Source of the DNA: Eggerthellaceae bacterium UBA5808
Lineage (GTDB): Bacteria > Actinomycetota > Coriobacteriia > Coriobacteriales > Eggerthellaceae
Assembly (NCBI GenBank): GCA_002417975.1
Contig: DIDE01000087.1
Span: 1-5,225 of the forward strand
DNA: 5,225 nt
Direction: 5' to 3'
The position numbers were made by a program, and so were the translations under genes. Below are positions 1 through 5,225 of this stretch, piece after piece. The notes below the pieces were generated by a model, which did not search any database, was not told where the DNA came from, and saw only the letters and a program-made list of their open reading frames with translations. Each line of letters starts with the position of its first letter. Position 1 is the first letter of the stretch.

Positions 1-338
1 TTTCCTGCGCTGATGACGACCCATAATCCTACGGATAGACTGTCGATGATATCGATGACTGGATCTAAATAAGTAACTAAACGTCCAAAGTAGAAGACGA
101 TAAAGGCAGTAACAACACAGGCTATGATTAGCTCTGGCTTTTGAAAGGCATAGATGCCGTAATCTTGCAACATCATATCACGCATGACGCCGCCGAATAA
201 TCCCATGATGGTTGCCATCACCATCGTGCCAAAGATGTCGTATTGGGCACGTGAGGCGCTCATCGAACCGGATATAGCGCCCGTGATTGTTGCTGCGAGC
301 TCAAACCAAAACGGTATGGTTAAAACGACTTCAAGCAT
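1..338 (-). CDS. TRIC/UPF0126-family membrane channel protein, N-terminal 112 residues (runs off left edge)
   Basis: This frame is open to the window edge, so only the first 112 residues are visible; family members are about 200 residues long. The predicted protein is very hydrophobic. The segment around residues 13-30 (ELAATITGAISGSMSASRA) is followed by YDIFGTMVMATIMGLFGG (34-50) and then GGVMRD (49-54). The latter matches the conserved Gly-Gly-x-x-Arg-Asp signature at the end of helix 2 in bacterial TRIC-type (UPF0126, YadS-like) proteins. A third helix follows (about 70-86), and a fourth begins near 97 (IIDSLSVGLW), starting the second three-helix repeat of the family. Known TRIC proteins are trimeric monovalent cation (K+) channels of the membrane; the ion here is inferred. 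The ATG at 338 is fixed by an upstream in-frame stop (351-353) and lies 2 bases after the stop of the phospholipase-domain gene, so the two are probably co-transcribed and translationally coupled. The Shine-Dalgarno is weak, which fits coupling. Confidence 0.85.
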   Translation of the reverse strand, partial: MLEVVLTIPFWFELAATITGAISGSMSASRAQYDIFGTMVMATIMGLFGGVMRDMMLQDYGIYAFQKPELIIACVVTAFIVFYFGRLVTYLDPVIDIIDSLSVGLWVVISAG

Positions 339-340
339 AG

Positions 341-1372
341 CTATCGCTGCTCATCTTCGTGTGAACAAGAGGGATCGGGCTCGCCAGAGAAGTTCAGATT
401 GTGTGTAAACGCATTAATGGACTGGTCAATCTGTTCTCTTGATTGCCCGGTTTCGCAATGAGTAGCTGGTTCCTTGGTGTTATACGCATATCTGCTCTGC
501 TGATCTGAGCGCGCTAAGAGAAAAGACTGTACGTGCCGCTGCGCTTGGGCATACAGTTCGTCGAACGATTCGTGGTGAATGTTCCCTGTAAAAGGCTGTG
601 TCCATGTGTGACGCTCTGTATTGAATATCCAGCTTGTATGTGCGGCGTTGTTGCGATGGCTCATGCTGCGATAGAGAGAATATGGTCGAAAGGATTCTTC
701 GAGTGAACCAACGACTGCGCGTTTAATTCCTCGTGGTGAATAAAAAAATCGTTGCATCCGACGAAAATCTGTAACGGCGCGTGGAAACACATCAGGGCCG
801 ATGGCAATTGAGTACACGGTGAGTAGCGTATACATGTAGAGCTTGGCAATGCAATCAAGTGATGACTGGTCGATTACAAGGATGTTTGCTGCAGGATCAA
901 AGCGATCAATAGTTGTACCAAGGTGGCGATACAGCTCTATCTCATCGATTTCACTCTCAATCACTGCATGAACTTCTGCTGAATTCTCGCGCGTAAGACC
1001 CTGAACACCTGCATCGCAAATGAGATATTCAAGGGCATAGACATAGGGATGGGCTGTCGAATCGAGCGCATAATGACAAAAGAATCCTTCTACATATGCG
1101 CATGCAATAGGATATTCAGTTGATGACATAAACGATAAAGCCTGCTCGAATGCTTTAAGCAGATCGGTAGTTCGTTCTCGATGGAGAAGCGTTCCAATAG
1201 TATGTTCTGCATGCGAGGTTGGACTGGCAATAAGATAGAAAAATGGATCAGGTCCCTGGTTCCCAAGCAGGAATGCTCTTCGTTGAGCGTCGTCAAAAGA
1301 GATGTGCGATGATCTGTCTAAAGCGGCAAGGACATCTCGTCCAAAGAAATCATGTGTCATAATCGCAGGCAT
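341..1372 (-). CDS. zinc-dependent phospholipase C-domain protein
   Basis: The 343-residue protein resembles the zinc-dependent phospholipase C/S1-P1 nuclease fold family (Pfam PF00882 type), in the variant common in Gram-positive bacteria. Visible family marks are THDFFGRDVL near the N-terminus (H7), LGNQGPDPFFY (36-46), a lone histidine at 64 (GTLLH), and FFCHYALDSTAHPY (97-110) with H100, D104 and H108. Next comes H135-x3-E139 (HAVIESEID). These His, Asp and Glu residues are the expected zinc ligands. The C-terminal part has a W-x-Q-P-F-T-G segment (257-263) followed by ESFDELYAQA (268-277), also typical of this subgroup. There is no signal peptide, unlike secreted clostridial alpha-toxin, so the protein is probably cytosolic and true phospholipase activity is uncertain. 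I chose the ATG at 1372 because AGAAAGAG lies 8 bases upstream; a GTG at 1381 would fall in that Shine-Dalgarno and add only three residues. It is the upstream gene of a likely two-gene unit with the TRIC-type gene. Confidence 0.85.
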   Translation of the reverse strand: MPAIMTHDFFGRDVLAALDRSSHISFDDAQRRAFLLGNQGPDPFFYLIASPTSHAEHTIGTLLHRERTTDLLKAFEQALSFMSSTEYPIACAYVEGFFCHYALDSTAHPYVYALEYLICDAGVQGLTRENSAEVHAVIESEIDEIELYRHLGTTIDRFDPAANILVIDQSSLDCIAKLYMYTLLTVYSIAIGPDVFPRAVTDFRRMQRFFYSPRGIKRAVVGSLEESFRPYSLYRSMSHRNNAAHTSWIFNTERHTWTQPFTGNIHHESFDELYAQAQRHVQSFLLARSDQQSRYAYNTKEPATHCETGQSREQIDQSINAFTHNLNFSGEPDPSCSHEDEQR

Positions 1373-1380
1373 AGTGAACA

Positions 1381-1388
1381 CTCTTTCT
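1381..1388 (-). promoter_or_regulatory. ribosome binding site that decides the start of the phospholipase-domain gene
   Basis: On the minus strand the sequence AGAAAGAG lies 8 bases before the ATG at 1372. The alternative GTG at 1381 begins with the last G of this motif and so could not use it. Confidence 0.6.
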
Positions 1389-1415
1389 GATGCAGTTCGT
1401 ATTACGGTTGTCGTA

Positions 1416-1453
1416 GTGTGCTAAAGGCTGATGTTCTATCAGCCATAGTACAC
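1416..1453. repeat. long imperfect inverted repeat (hairpin) in the divergent spacer
   Basis: Inner arms GGCTGAT (1426-1432) and ATCAGCC (1438-1444) pair perfectly around a 5-base loop. Outer arms GTGTGCTA (1416-1423) and TAGTACAC (1446-1453) pair with one G-T wobble, separated from the inner stem by AA on one side and A on the other. The total is 15 base pairs. There is no clear T-run on either side, so it is a poor intrinsic terminator. It may be a structured leader element of the minus-strand operon (it starts 44 bases before the phospholipase-domain ATG) or a protein-binding site. It does not match a riboswitch class that I recognise. Confidence 0.55.
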
Positions 1454-1474
1454 AACCTTATCTTTAATGCGCAA
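1445..1474 (-). promoter_or_regulatory. weak candidate promoter for the minus-strand operon
   Basis: Read on the minus strand, TTGCGC (1474-1469) is followed after 18 bases by TACTAT (1450-1445). Matches to the sigma-70 consensus are 3/6 and 4/6, so this is only a candidate. Both boxes fall inside the two inverted repeats of this spacer, which would make those repeats natural operator positions. Confidence 0.2.
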
Positions 1475-1479
1475 GATAA
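1458..1479. repeat. perfect 7-bp inverted repeat, operator-like
   Basis: TTATCTT (1458-1464) and AAGATAA (1473-1479) are exact reverse complements around an 8-base spacer. The half-site size and the centre-to-centre distance of 15 bases suit a dimeric regulator, though a hairpin is also possible. It lies only 4 bases from the larger inverted repeat at 1416-1453. No regulator can be named from the sequence. Confidence 0.4.
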
Positions 1480-1551
1480 CGAATCAAAATGTATGTTTGA
1501 CACTAACTGTTGTTCAATATGTGCAGTTGTGGCGAATGCTTTCCGTAAGTT

Positions 1552-1581
1552 TTCACTACACGCCTCGTAGTTTGCTATGAT
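1552..1581 (+). promoter_or_regulatory. candidate extended -10 promoter of lysC-asd
   Basis: TATGAT (1576-1581, 5/6 to consensus) is preceded by TG at 1573-1574, giving an extended -10 element. TTCACT (1552-1557, 4/6) lies 18 bases upstream as a -35. Transcription would start near 1588, leaving a leader of roughly 57 bases before lysC. That is too short for a lysine riboswitch. Confidence 0.4.
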
Positions 1582-1590
1582 AAAGCACAT

Positions 1591-1600
1591 CGTATATACG
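1591..1600. promoter_or_regulatory. 10-bp perfect palindrome just downstream of the lysC promoter candidate
   Basis: CGTATATACG is self-complementary and sits about where transcription from the 1552-1581 promoter would begin, a usual place for a repressor site. Short palindromes also occur by chance, so this is weak. Confidence 0.2.
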
Positions 1601-1644
1601 CTAAGCATAGTCATGCAAGATAGTCGTGTAGTAGAAAGATACCG

Positions 1645-2925
1645 ATGGGACTTATAGTAGCAAAGTTTGGTGGTACATCCGTAGCATCTCCGGAGCGTAT
1701 TCAGATGGTTGCGAAGCGCTTAATCTCCATCAGGGAGGCCGGCAATGATGTGGTGGCTGTTGTCTCTGCAATGGGCAAGACGACGGATGAATTGGTTGGT
1801 CTCGCGGCTGCTCTTAACGATAAGCCTCCAGCGCGAGAAATGGATCGACTGCTCTCTACAGGAGAGCAAGTCTCGATGACGCTAACTGCGATGGCAATTG
1901 AGTCGTTCGGCTATCGAGCGATGAGCTTCTCGGGAAGTCAGGCTGGCATCGAGACCGACACCGAGCATGCTAAGGCAAAGATTACGCTTGTTCATGCCGA
2001 CCGCATTAAACAGGCACTTGCGCGTGGTGTTATTCCTGTTGTTGCAGGATTTCAAGGAATCGATGGACGCGGAGACATTACGACGCTTGGGCGTGGCGGA
2101 TCCGATACAACGGCGGTTGCTGTTGCTTGGGGCATTGGCGCTGACGCGTGCGAAATTTATTCCGATGTCGATGGTATTTATACCGCAGATCCTCGCGTTG
2201 TTCCGCATGCCCATAAACTTGCTGCGATCAGCTATGACGACATGCTTGAGCTGTCGAGCGCTGGAGCTGGTGTATTGCAGGCTCGCGCTGTTGAATTTGC
2301 ACGCAAATATCATGTGGTCATTCATGCACGTTCTTCGTTCTCCGATGCAGAGGGAACGCTTATCAAGGAGGCAGATCCATCAATGGAACAGGCGGTTATT
2401 TCTGGTATCGCTCATGATACGTCTGAGGTAAAGGTTACCATTCGCGATGTGCCCGACCAATCTGGTGTTGCGGCTAAGGTATTTTCTGCGCTTGCCTCCA
2501 ATAGCGTAAATGTTGACATGATTATTCAGAACATATCGGAAAAGGGTCATACTGACCTGACATTCACCTGCCCAGGTGCTGATTTGCCAAGCGCACGTGA
2601 GGTTGTTGAGCGAGTGCTCCCGCGTATTCATGCACGTGAATATGCAGTTGATGAATCAATCGCAAAGGTGTCAATTGTTGGCACGGGCATGAAATCAAGT
2701 CCTGGTGTTGCAGCCAAGGCGTTTTCTGCACTCGCTGACAATAACGTTAATATCCTGCTAATCTCGACGAGCCCTATCCGTCTTTCAGTCGTGGTATCAG
2801 CATCGCAAGTTGAGCTTGCTGTGCGGTGCTTGCACACGGCATTTGGACTTGATTCCGATATTGTCTTCGAAGAAAAGATGCTCTCCGCAGAGGAACTTGC
2901 TGCCAAAGAAAACAAAGGTCGTTAA
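1645..2925 (+). CDS. lysC: aspartate kinase (aspartokinase), lysine-sensitive type with two ACT domains
   Basis: The enzyme phosphorylates L-aspartate with ATP to give 4-aspartyl phosphate, the committed step to diaminopimelate/lysine, threonine and methionine, in the cytoplasm. The 426-residue length and the sequence match C. glutamicum-type LysC (421 residues) end to end. The kinase domain covers about residues 1-235, with KFGGTS (7-12), STGEQVS (71-77), GRGGSDTTA (149-157) and YSDVDGIYTADPR (172-184). Two ACT regulatory domains follow. The first is around 263-310 (VPDQSGVAAKVFSALA, then DLTFTCP), and the second around 341-410 (VGTGMKSSPGVAAKAFSAL, then ISTSPIRLSV). The second ACT has Pro377 where C. 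glutamicum LysC has Glu in STSEIRIS. The ATG at 1645 is preceded by AGAAAG at 7 bases' spacing, and the N-terminus MGLIVAKFGGTS is the family's usual start. It is the first gene of a lysC-asd unit, and an internal start at codon 247 probably yields a separate regulatory subunit. Confidence 0.97.
   Translation: MGLIVAKFGGTSVASPERIQMVAKRLISIREAGNDVVAVVSAMGKTTDELVGLAAALNDKPPAREMDRLLSTGEQVSMTLTAMAIESFGYRAMSFSGSQAGIETDTEHAKAKITLVHADRIKQALARGVIPVVAGFQGIDGRGDITTLGRGGSDTTAVAVAWGIGADACEIYSDVDGIYTADPRVVPHAHKLAAISYDDMLELSSAGAGVLQARAVEFARKYHVVIHARSSFSDAEGTLIKEADPSMEQAVISGIAHDTSEVKVTIRDVPDQSGVAAKVFSALASNSVNVDMIIQNISEKGHTDLTFTCPGADLPSAREVVERVLPRIHAREYAVDESIAKVSIVGTGMKSSPGVAAKAFSALADNNVNILLISTSPIRLSVVVSASQVELAVRCLHTAFGLDSDIVFEEKMLSAEELAAKENKGR
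2365..2371 (+). promoter_or_regulatory. internal Shine-Dalgarno within lysC
   Basis: AAGGAGG is a near-perfect anti-16S match and ends 11 bases before the in-frame ATG at 2383. It is stronger than the Shine-Dalgarno of lysC itself. Confidence 0.55.
2383..2925 (+). CDS. lysC: aspartokinase beta (regulatory) subunit, nested in-frame start in lysC
   Basis: An in-frame ATG at codon 247 (SMEQAVISGIAHD) follows the AAGGAGG at 2365-2371. It would yield a 180-residue protein containing only the two ACT domains. In C. glutamicum LysC and some Bacillus aspartokinases a beta subunit is made from the equivalent internal start and assembles with the full alpha chain as alpha2beta2, carrying the lysine/threonine feedback sites. 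The position here corresponds by alignment from memory to the C. glutamicum start (near residue 250, before EEAVLTGVA). That both the site and the strong Shine-Dalgarno are present is seen; expression as a separate product is inferred from the family. Confidence 0.6.
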   Translation: MEQAVISGIAHDTSEVKVTIRDVPDQSGVAAKVFSALASNSVNVDMIIQNISEKGHTDLTFTCPGADLPSAREVVERVLPRIHAREYAVDESIAKVSIVGTGMKSSPGVAAKAFSALADNNVNILLISTSPIRLSVVVSASQVELAVRCLHTAFGLDSDIVFEEKMLSAEELAAKENKGR

Positions 2926-2930
2926 GATTT

Positions 2931-2984
2931 AGTTGATCCAGTTGATTAGGCCGATTCAGTTGACCCTGTTGACCCAGTTGTAAA
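2931..2984 (+). repeat. degenerate 9-bp tandem repeats between lysC and asd
   Basis: Six consecutive 9-base units begin at 2931, 2940, 2949, 2958, 2967 and 2976, with consensus AGTTGA(T/C)CC. Units 1, 2, 4 and 5 fit well, while 3 and 6 are diverged. The period is three codons. lysC, this block and asd share one reading frame, in which the block reads as Val-Asp-Pro/Ser repeats interrupted by a TAG at 2947-2949. No terminator is seen in the gap, in keeping with co-transcription of lysC and asd. Confidence 0.7.
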
Positions 2985-3021
2985 AGAAGCTCCAATTAAC
3001 ATCGGGAAAGTGAGTAAAAAG

Positions 3022-4068
3022 ATGGCGTGGAATAAAAAGATGCCTGCACATCCAGTAGTAGCTATCTGCGGCGCAACAGGCGCCGTTGGCCTGGAGTTCT
3101 GCAAAGTATTAAACGATCTCGATTTTCCTGCGAGTGAAGTCCGCGCGTTTGCGTCTAAACGATCGGCTGGTCTGAAAATTCCGTTTAGCGGTTGTGGCCA
3201 GGTAAAAGCTGGGAAATTGGTTGTCGAAGAAATGACCAAGGATAGTTTCGAAGGCGTCGACATTGCGCTATTTTCTGCGGGGTCTTCGGTTTCCGAAGAA
3301 ATGCGCGATGCGGTAACTTCTGCAGGTGCTGTCATGATCGATAATTCGAGCGCTTTCCGTATGGAAGACGATGTGCCGCTGGTCGTTCCTGAAGTAAACC
3401 CCGAAGATGTGAACTGGCATAACGGTGTTATAGCGAATCCGAATTGCTCGACTATTCAAATGGTTGTTGCGCTTAAACCTCTTTATGACATTACGCCTAT
3501 TAAGCGTGTTGTTGTTGCCACGTATCAGGCTGCAAGTGGAGCTGGACGCAAAGCGATGATTGAGCTCTACCAGCAGTCGCGCCAGTATCTTGATGAGGTT
3601 GAACCAAAGGTCGAGGCATTCACCGACCAGATTGCGTTTAACTGCATCCCTCATATCGATGTGTTTATGGATGACGGATCAACCAAAGAAGAATGGAAGA
3701 TGGTTGTCGAGACGCGTAAGATCATGGGCGATGCGGATCTTAAGGTTGCTGCAACGTGTGTGCGCGTTCCTGTAGCTCGTTGCCACGGTGAAGCGGTGAA
3801 TGTTGAGTTCGACGCTGATGTTACGCCTGAGCAGGCACGTGCTGCTTTTGCGTCAGCTCCTGGTATTGAGATGATGGATGACCCTGCTCACAATGTGTAT
3901 CCGATGCCTGGACTTCTTGCAGGCACGGATCCTACGTATATTGGCCGCTTACGTCGTGATCCTTCAGTCGATCATGGCTTGTCGATGTGGGTTGTCGCCG
4001 ACCAGCTCCGTAAGGGCGCAGCTTTGAATGCCGTTCAGATTGCTCAGCTTTTGCTCCCTCAGGAGTAA
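3022..4068 (+). CDS. asd: aspartate-semialdehyde dehydrogenase
   Basis: The enzyme reduces 4-aspartyl phosphate, the product of the upstream lysC, to L-aspartate 4-semialdehyde with NADPH; it is a cytosolic homo-oligomer. Counting from the ATG at 3022 (348 residues), the NADP-binding loop is GATGAVG (17-23). The active-site cysteine is C142 in ANPNCST, and the substrate-binding and catalytic region has RVPVARCHGEA with R248 and H255. Other family marks are DNSSAFRM (107-114), VPEVNPED (122-129), IAFNCIPHIDVF (204-215) and the C-terminal ADQLRKGAALNAVQIA. The length is typical. The start is not certain. ATG 3022 has AAAGTGAG 7 bases upstream and gives MAWNKKMP, a natural N-terminus. GTG 3010 would add four residues but has GGGAAA placed too close, and ATG 3040 would remove six. 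The gene follows lysC by about 96 bases in the same frame, with no terminator between, so an operon is likely. Confidence 0.97.
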   Translation: MAWNKKMPAHPVVAICGATGAVGLEFCKVLNDLDFPASEVRAFASKRSAGLKIPFSGCGQVKAGKLVVEEMTKDSFEGVDIALFSAGSSVSEEMRDAVTSAGAVMIDNSSAFRMEDDVPLVVPEVNPEDVNWHNGVIANPNCSTIQMVVALKPLYDITPIKRVVVATYQAASGAGRKAMIELYQQSRQYLDEVEPKVEAFTDQIAFNCIPHIDVFMDDGSTKEEWKMVVETRKIMGDADLKVAATCVRVPVARCHGEAVNVEFDADVTPEQARAAFASAPGIEMMDDPAHNVYPMPGLLAGTDPTYIGRLRRDPSVDHGLSMWVVADQLRKGAALNAVQIAQLLLPQE

Positions 4069-4080
4069 GGGAGAGGTTTT
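4054..4080 (+). terminator. weak terminator-like hairpin overlapping the asd stop codon
   Basis: CTCCCT (4054-4059) can pair with AGGGAG (4068-4073) across an 8-base loop, followed by AGG and four Ts (4077-4080). The stem is only 6 bp and the T-run is short and offset, so it may be an attenuator at best. The right arm also looks like a Shine-Dalgarno (AAGGGAGAGG), which is a competing explanation. Confidence 0.25.
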
Positions 4081-4109
4081 GTCTGGCGTTGAAACAGAGC
4101 GTATAACAA

Positions 4110-5225
4110 GTGTCTGATAAGATATTAATTCCCCGTGGTAAAACTTCGGTGTCTTTTTGGCGCGCATTACCAACGACGCTTTTTATAGCGGTAATCGCAT
4201 TTGCTGTATTCCTCTCCGCAGTATGGACGGCGCGTAATGAAGCAGCATTAGTTCCTGATTATGCATTGTATGCTGCCCGTTTTGCCAAGGTGCTTGCCTG
4301 CTTTACTATTGCTTTTTTCTTTCGGAACCACATACCTTCTGTCAATAATTTAGTTATGGTTGGATCAGGATTTATTGTGGTTCATCTGATCATATATGGC
4401 TGTATGTATTCCTCTGTTTTGCCAGAAGAGGCGTATCAATTGATTGGACTGATTTCTGGTAGTCTTTCTGGGCTGGGTGAGGCTTGCATCATATTAGTCT
4501 TTGCTCATTTGTTCTCAACCTTTGAACCTAAGATCAGCGCTGTGGCTATAGCGATAGCCTACTTGCTAAATGAGATACTTTATACTCTTACTCTTTGCAT
4601 GCCGAGTGAATACATCATTGTCTTTCGTGCTGTGGGGAAAATTATTGGTATTGTCTTACTTGCGTGGTGTCTATTTCGAAAGTGTGCCGTAAAGAAAGAA
4701 GAAAGCGAATACCCTCTTCAATATGGAATGTCAACCAAAATAGATAGTACACCGCCTCTTAAATTTCTTTCAAATAGTCAAGAGTGGATGTTAATTCTTG
4801 CAGGAACATCTTTGTTTCCTTTTCTTTTTGGTCTGATTGCTCAGATGTGTTCAACTGTTAATACTAATTCTGGTTTATATGACATTGCGACTGAGGCTAT
4901 TGCTATTGTTCTGCTGTTATGCCTTGTGGCCTTTTGTATAAAATTTGGCGTGAATCTGAAATTCAGTCTTATCTTGAGTATTGTTGTTCCGCTGTTTGCA
5001 ACTGGCTGTTTGTTTTTGCCTATGCTCTGGTACCAAGGGGCTCCATATGCAGGTTTACTTGTAAAATGTGGCTATACAATATTTCAAGTGCTTCTGTGGG
5101 TTTTGCTCGTTCATAAGGCTTATGACGATTTGCGCCATACGTATTTATACTTTGGAATATTCTATGGACTATTTGAGTTAATGACGGCTTCCGCTCGTCT
5201 AATAGCTTCTAATATCTACAATACT
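4110..5225 (+). CDS. polytopic membrane protein, N-terminal 372 residues (runs off right edge); possibly a 12-helix LuxR-type regulator
   Basis: From GTG 4110 the frame is open for 372 codons to the window end; a TAA at 4104-4106 closes it upstream. Hydrophobic segments lie at about residues 20-41, 55-73, 81-103, 108-135, 141-163 and 168-189. A polar, charged loop follows (190-224, with KCAVKKEESE), then segments at about 225-247, 257-278, 283-305 and 315-335, with another beginning near 343. This 6+6 layout with a central cytosolic loop resembles MFS-like folds. The style (SGLGEACIILVFAHLF at 119-134) recalls the membrane regulators of Coriobacteriia that end in a LuxR-type helix-turn-helix. 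That domain, if present, lies beyond the edge, so a transporter or other integral membrane protein remains possible. The Shine-Dalgarno is weak (CAGAG at 4095-4099, spacing 10), and GTG 4149 is an alternative start. Base composition is lower in G+C than asd (single 60-base lines at 35-45% against about 53%), consistent with a separate history. Confidence 0.75.
   Translation, partial: MSDKILIPRGKTSVSFWRALPTTLFIAVIAFAVFLSAVWTARNEAALVPDYALYAARFAKVLACFTIAFFFRNHIPSVNNLVMVGSGFIVVHLIIYGCMYSSVLPEEAYQLIGLISGSLSGLGEACIILVFAHLFSTFEPKISAVAIAIAYLLNEILYTLTLCMPSEYIIVFRAVGKIIGIVLLAWCLFRKCAVKKEESEYPLQYGMSTKIDSTPPLKFLSNSQEWMLILAGTSLFPFLFGLIAQMCSTVNTNSGLYDIATEAIAIVLLLCLVAFCIKFGVNLKFSLILSIVVPLFATGCLFLPMLWYQGAPYAGLLVKCGYTIFQVLLWVLLVHKAYDDLRHTYLYFGIFYGLFELMTASARLIASNIYNT

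Noticed and set aside
184..408. 74-codon plus-strand frame over the TRIC and phospholipase-domain genes
   Set aside because: It is antisense to two recognised genes and spans their junction.
1467..1580. 37-codon plus-strand frame in the same spacer
   Set aside because: It has no ribosome binding site, its residue composition is unremarkable, and it overlaps the inverted repeat and promoter region.
1402..1614. 70-codon minus-strand open frame in the lysC upstream spacer
   Set aside because: There is no Shine-Dalgarno before its ATG, it has no recognisable domain, and it runs across the lysC promoter candidate and both inverted repeats. It is more likely noncoding.
1382..1644. Lysine riboswitch or other known leader upstream of lysC
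   Set aside because: No L-box core or multi-helix arrangement could be recognised, and the probable transcript leader is only about 57 bases.
1577..1657. 26-codon plus-strand frame overlapping the lysC start, considered as a leader peptide
   Set aside because: Its ATG lies inside the predicted -10 element, so it would not be in the transcript, and it has no Shine-Dalgarno and no run of regulatory codons.
1882..2431. 147-codon minus-strand and 154-codon plus-strand frames inside lysC
   Set aside because: Both are shadows of the strongly conserved lysC frame, with no domain features or suitable starts.
2946..3654. Minus-strand frames of 128-129 codons over asd
   Set aside because: They lie antisense to the clearly conserved asd frame, with composition as expected from shadow translation.
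4919..5116. 65-codon plus-strand frame near the right end
   Set aside because: It lies in a different frame within the long membrane-protein reading frame, which is uninterrupted and has convincing membrane segments.

Overview
The window is ordinary bacterial chromosome, about half G+C in its centre, and most likely from an actinobacterial lineage. The aspartokinase closely resembles the Corynebacterium glutamicum LysC type. It is followed directly by asd, and downstream lies the start of a large polytopic membrane protein resembling the 12-helix sensors with LuxR-type C-termini that are abundant in Coriobacteriia (Eggerthella relatives). A moderate-G+C member of that class is my best guess. 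This is inference from protein style, not from a marker gene.

Layout. Positions 1-1372 hold two minus-strand genes, separated by 2 bases and probably co-transcribed. They are a zinc-dependent phospholipase C-domain protein (341-1372) and, downstream of it, a TRIC/UPF0126-type membrane channel protein (338 down to the left edge, incomplete). Positions 1373-1644 are a divergent intergenic region of about 270 bases. It has two consecutive inverted repeats (1416-1453 and 1458-1479), an extended -10 promoter candidate facing right (1552-1581) and a 10-bp palindrome (1591-1600). I see no recognisable lysine riboswitch or tRNA there.

Positions 1645-4068 hold lysC and asd, the first two steps of the aspartate pathway (aspartate to aspartyl phosphate to aspartate semialdehyde) leading to lysine/diaminopimelate, threonine and methionine. 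lysC has a strong internal Shine-Dalgarno and in-frame ATG exactly where related LysC enzymes start their separate regulatory beta subunit. The lysC-asd gap contains degenerate 9-bp tandem repeats in the same reading frame as both genes.

Positions 4110-5225 hold an uninterrupted reading frame that runs off the right edge. It encodes at least 10 hydrophobic segments in a 6+6 type layout and is visibly more A+T-rich than lysC-asd. Its C-terminus, where a DNA-binding domain would sit if the family guess is right, is outside the window. I found no mobile element, CRISPR array, RNA gene or clearly new system. The more interesting points are the nested lysC start, the in-frame repeat linker, the structured divergent spacer and the truncated membrane sensor candidate.
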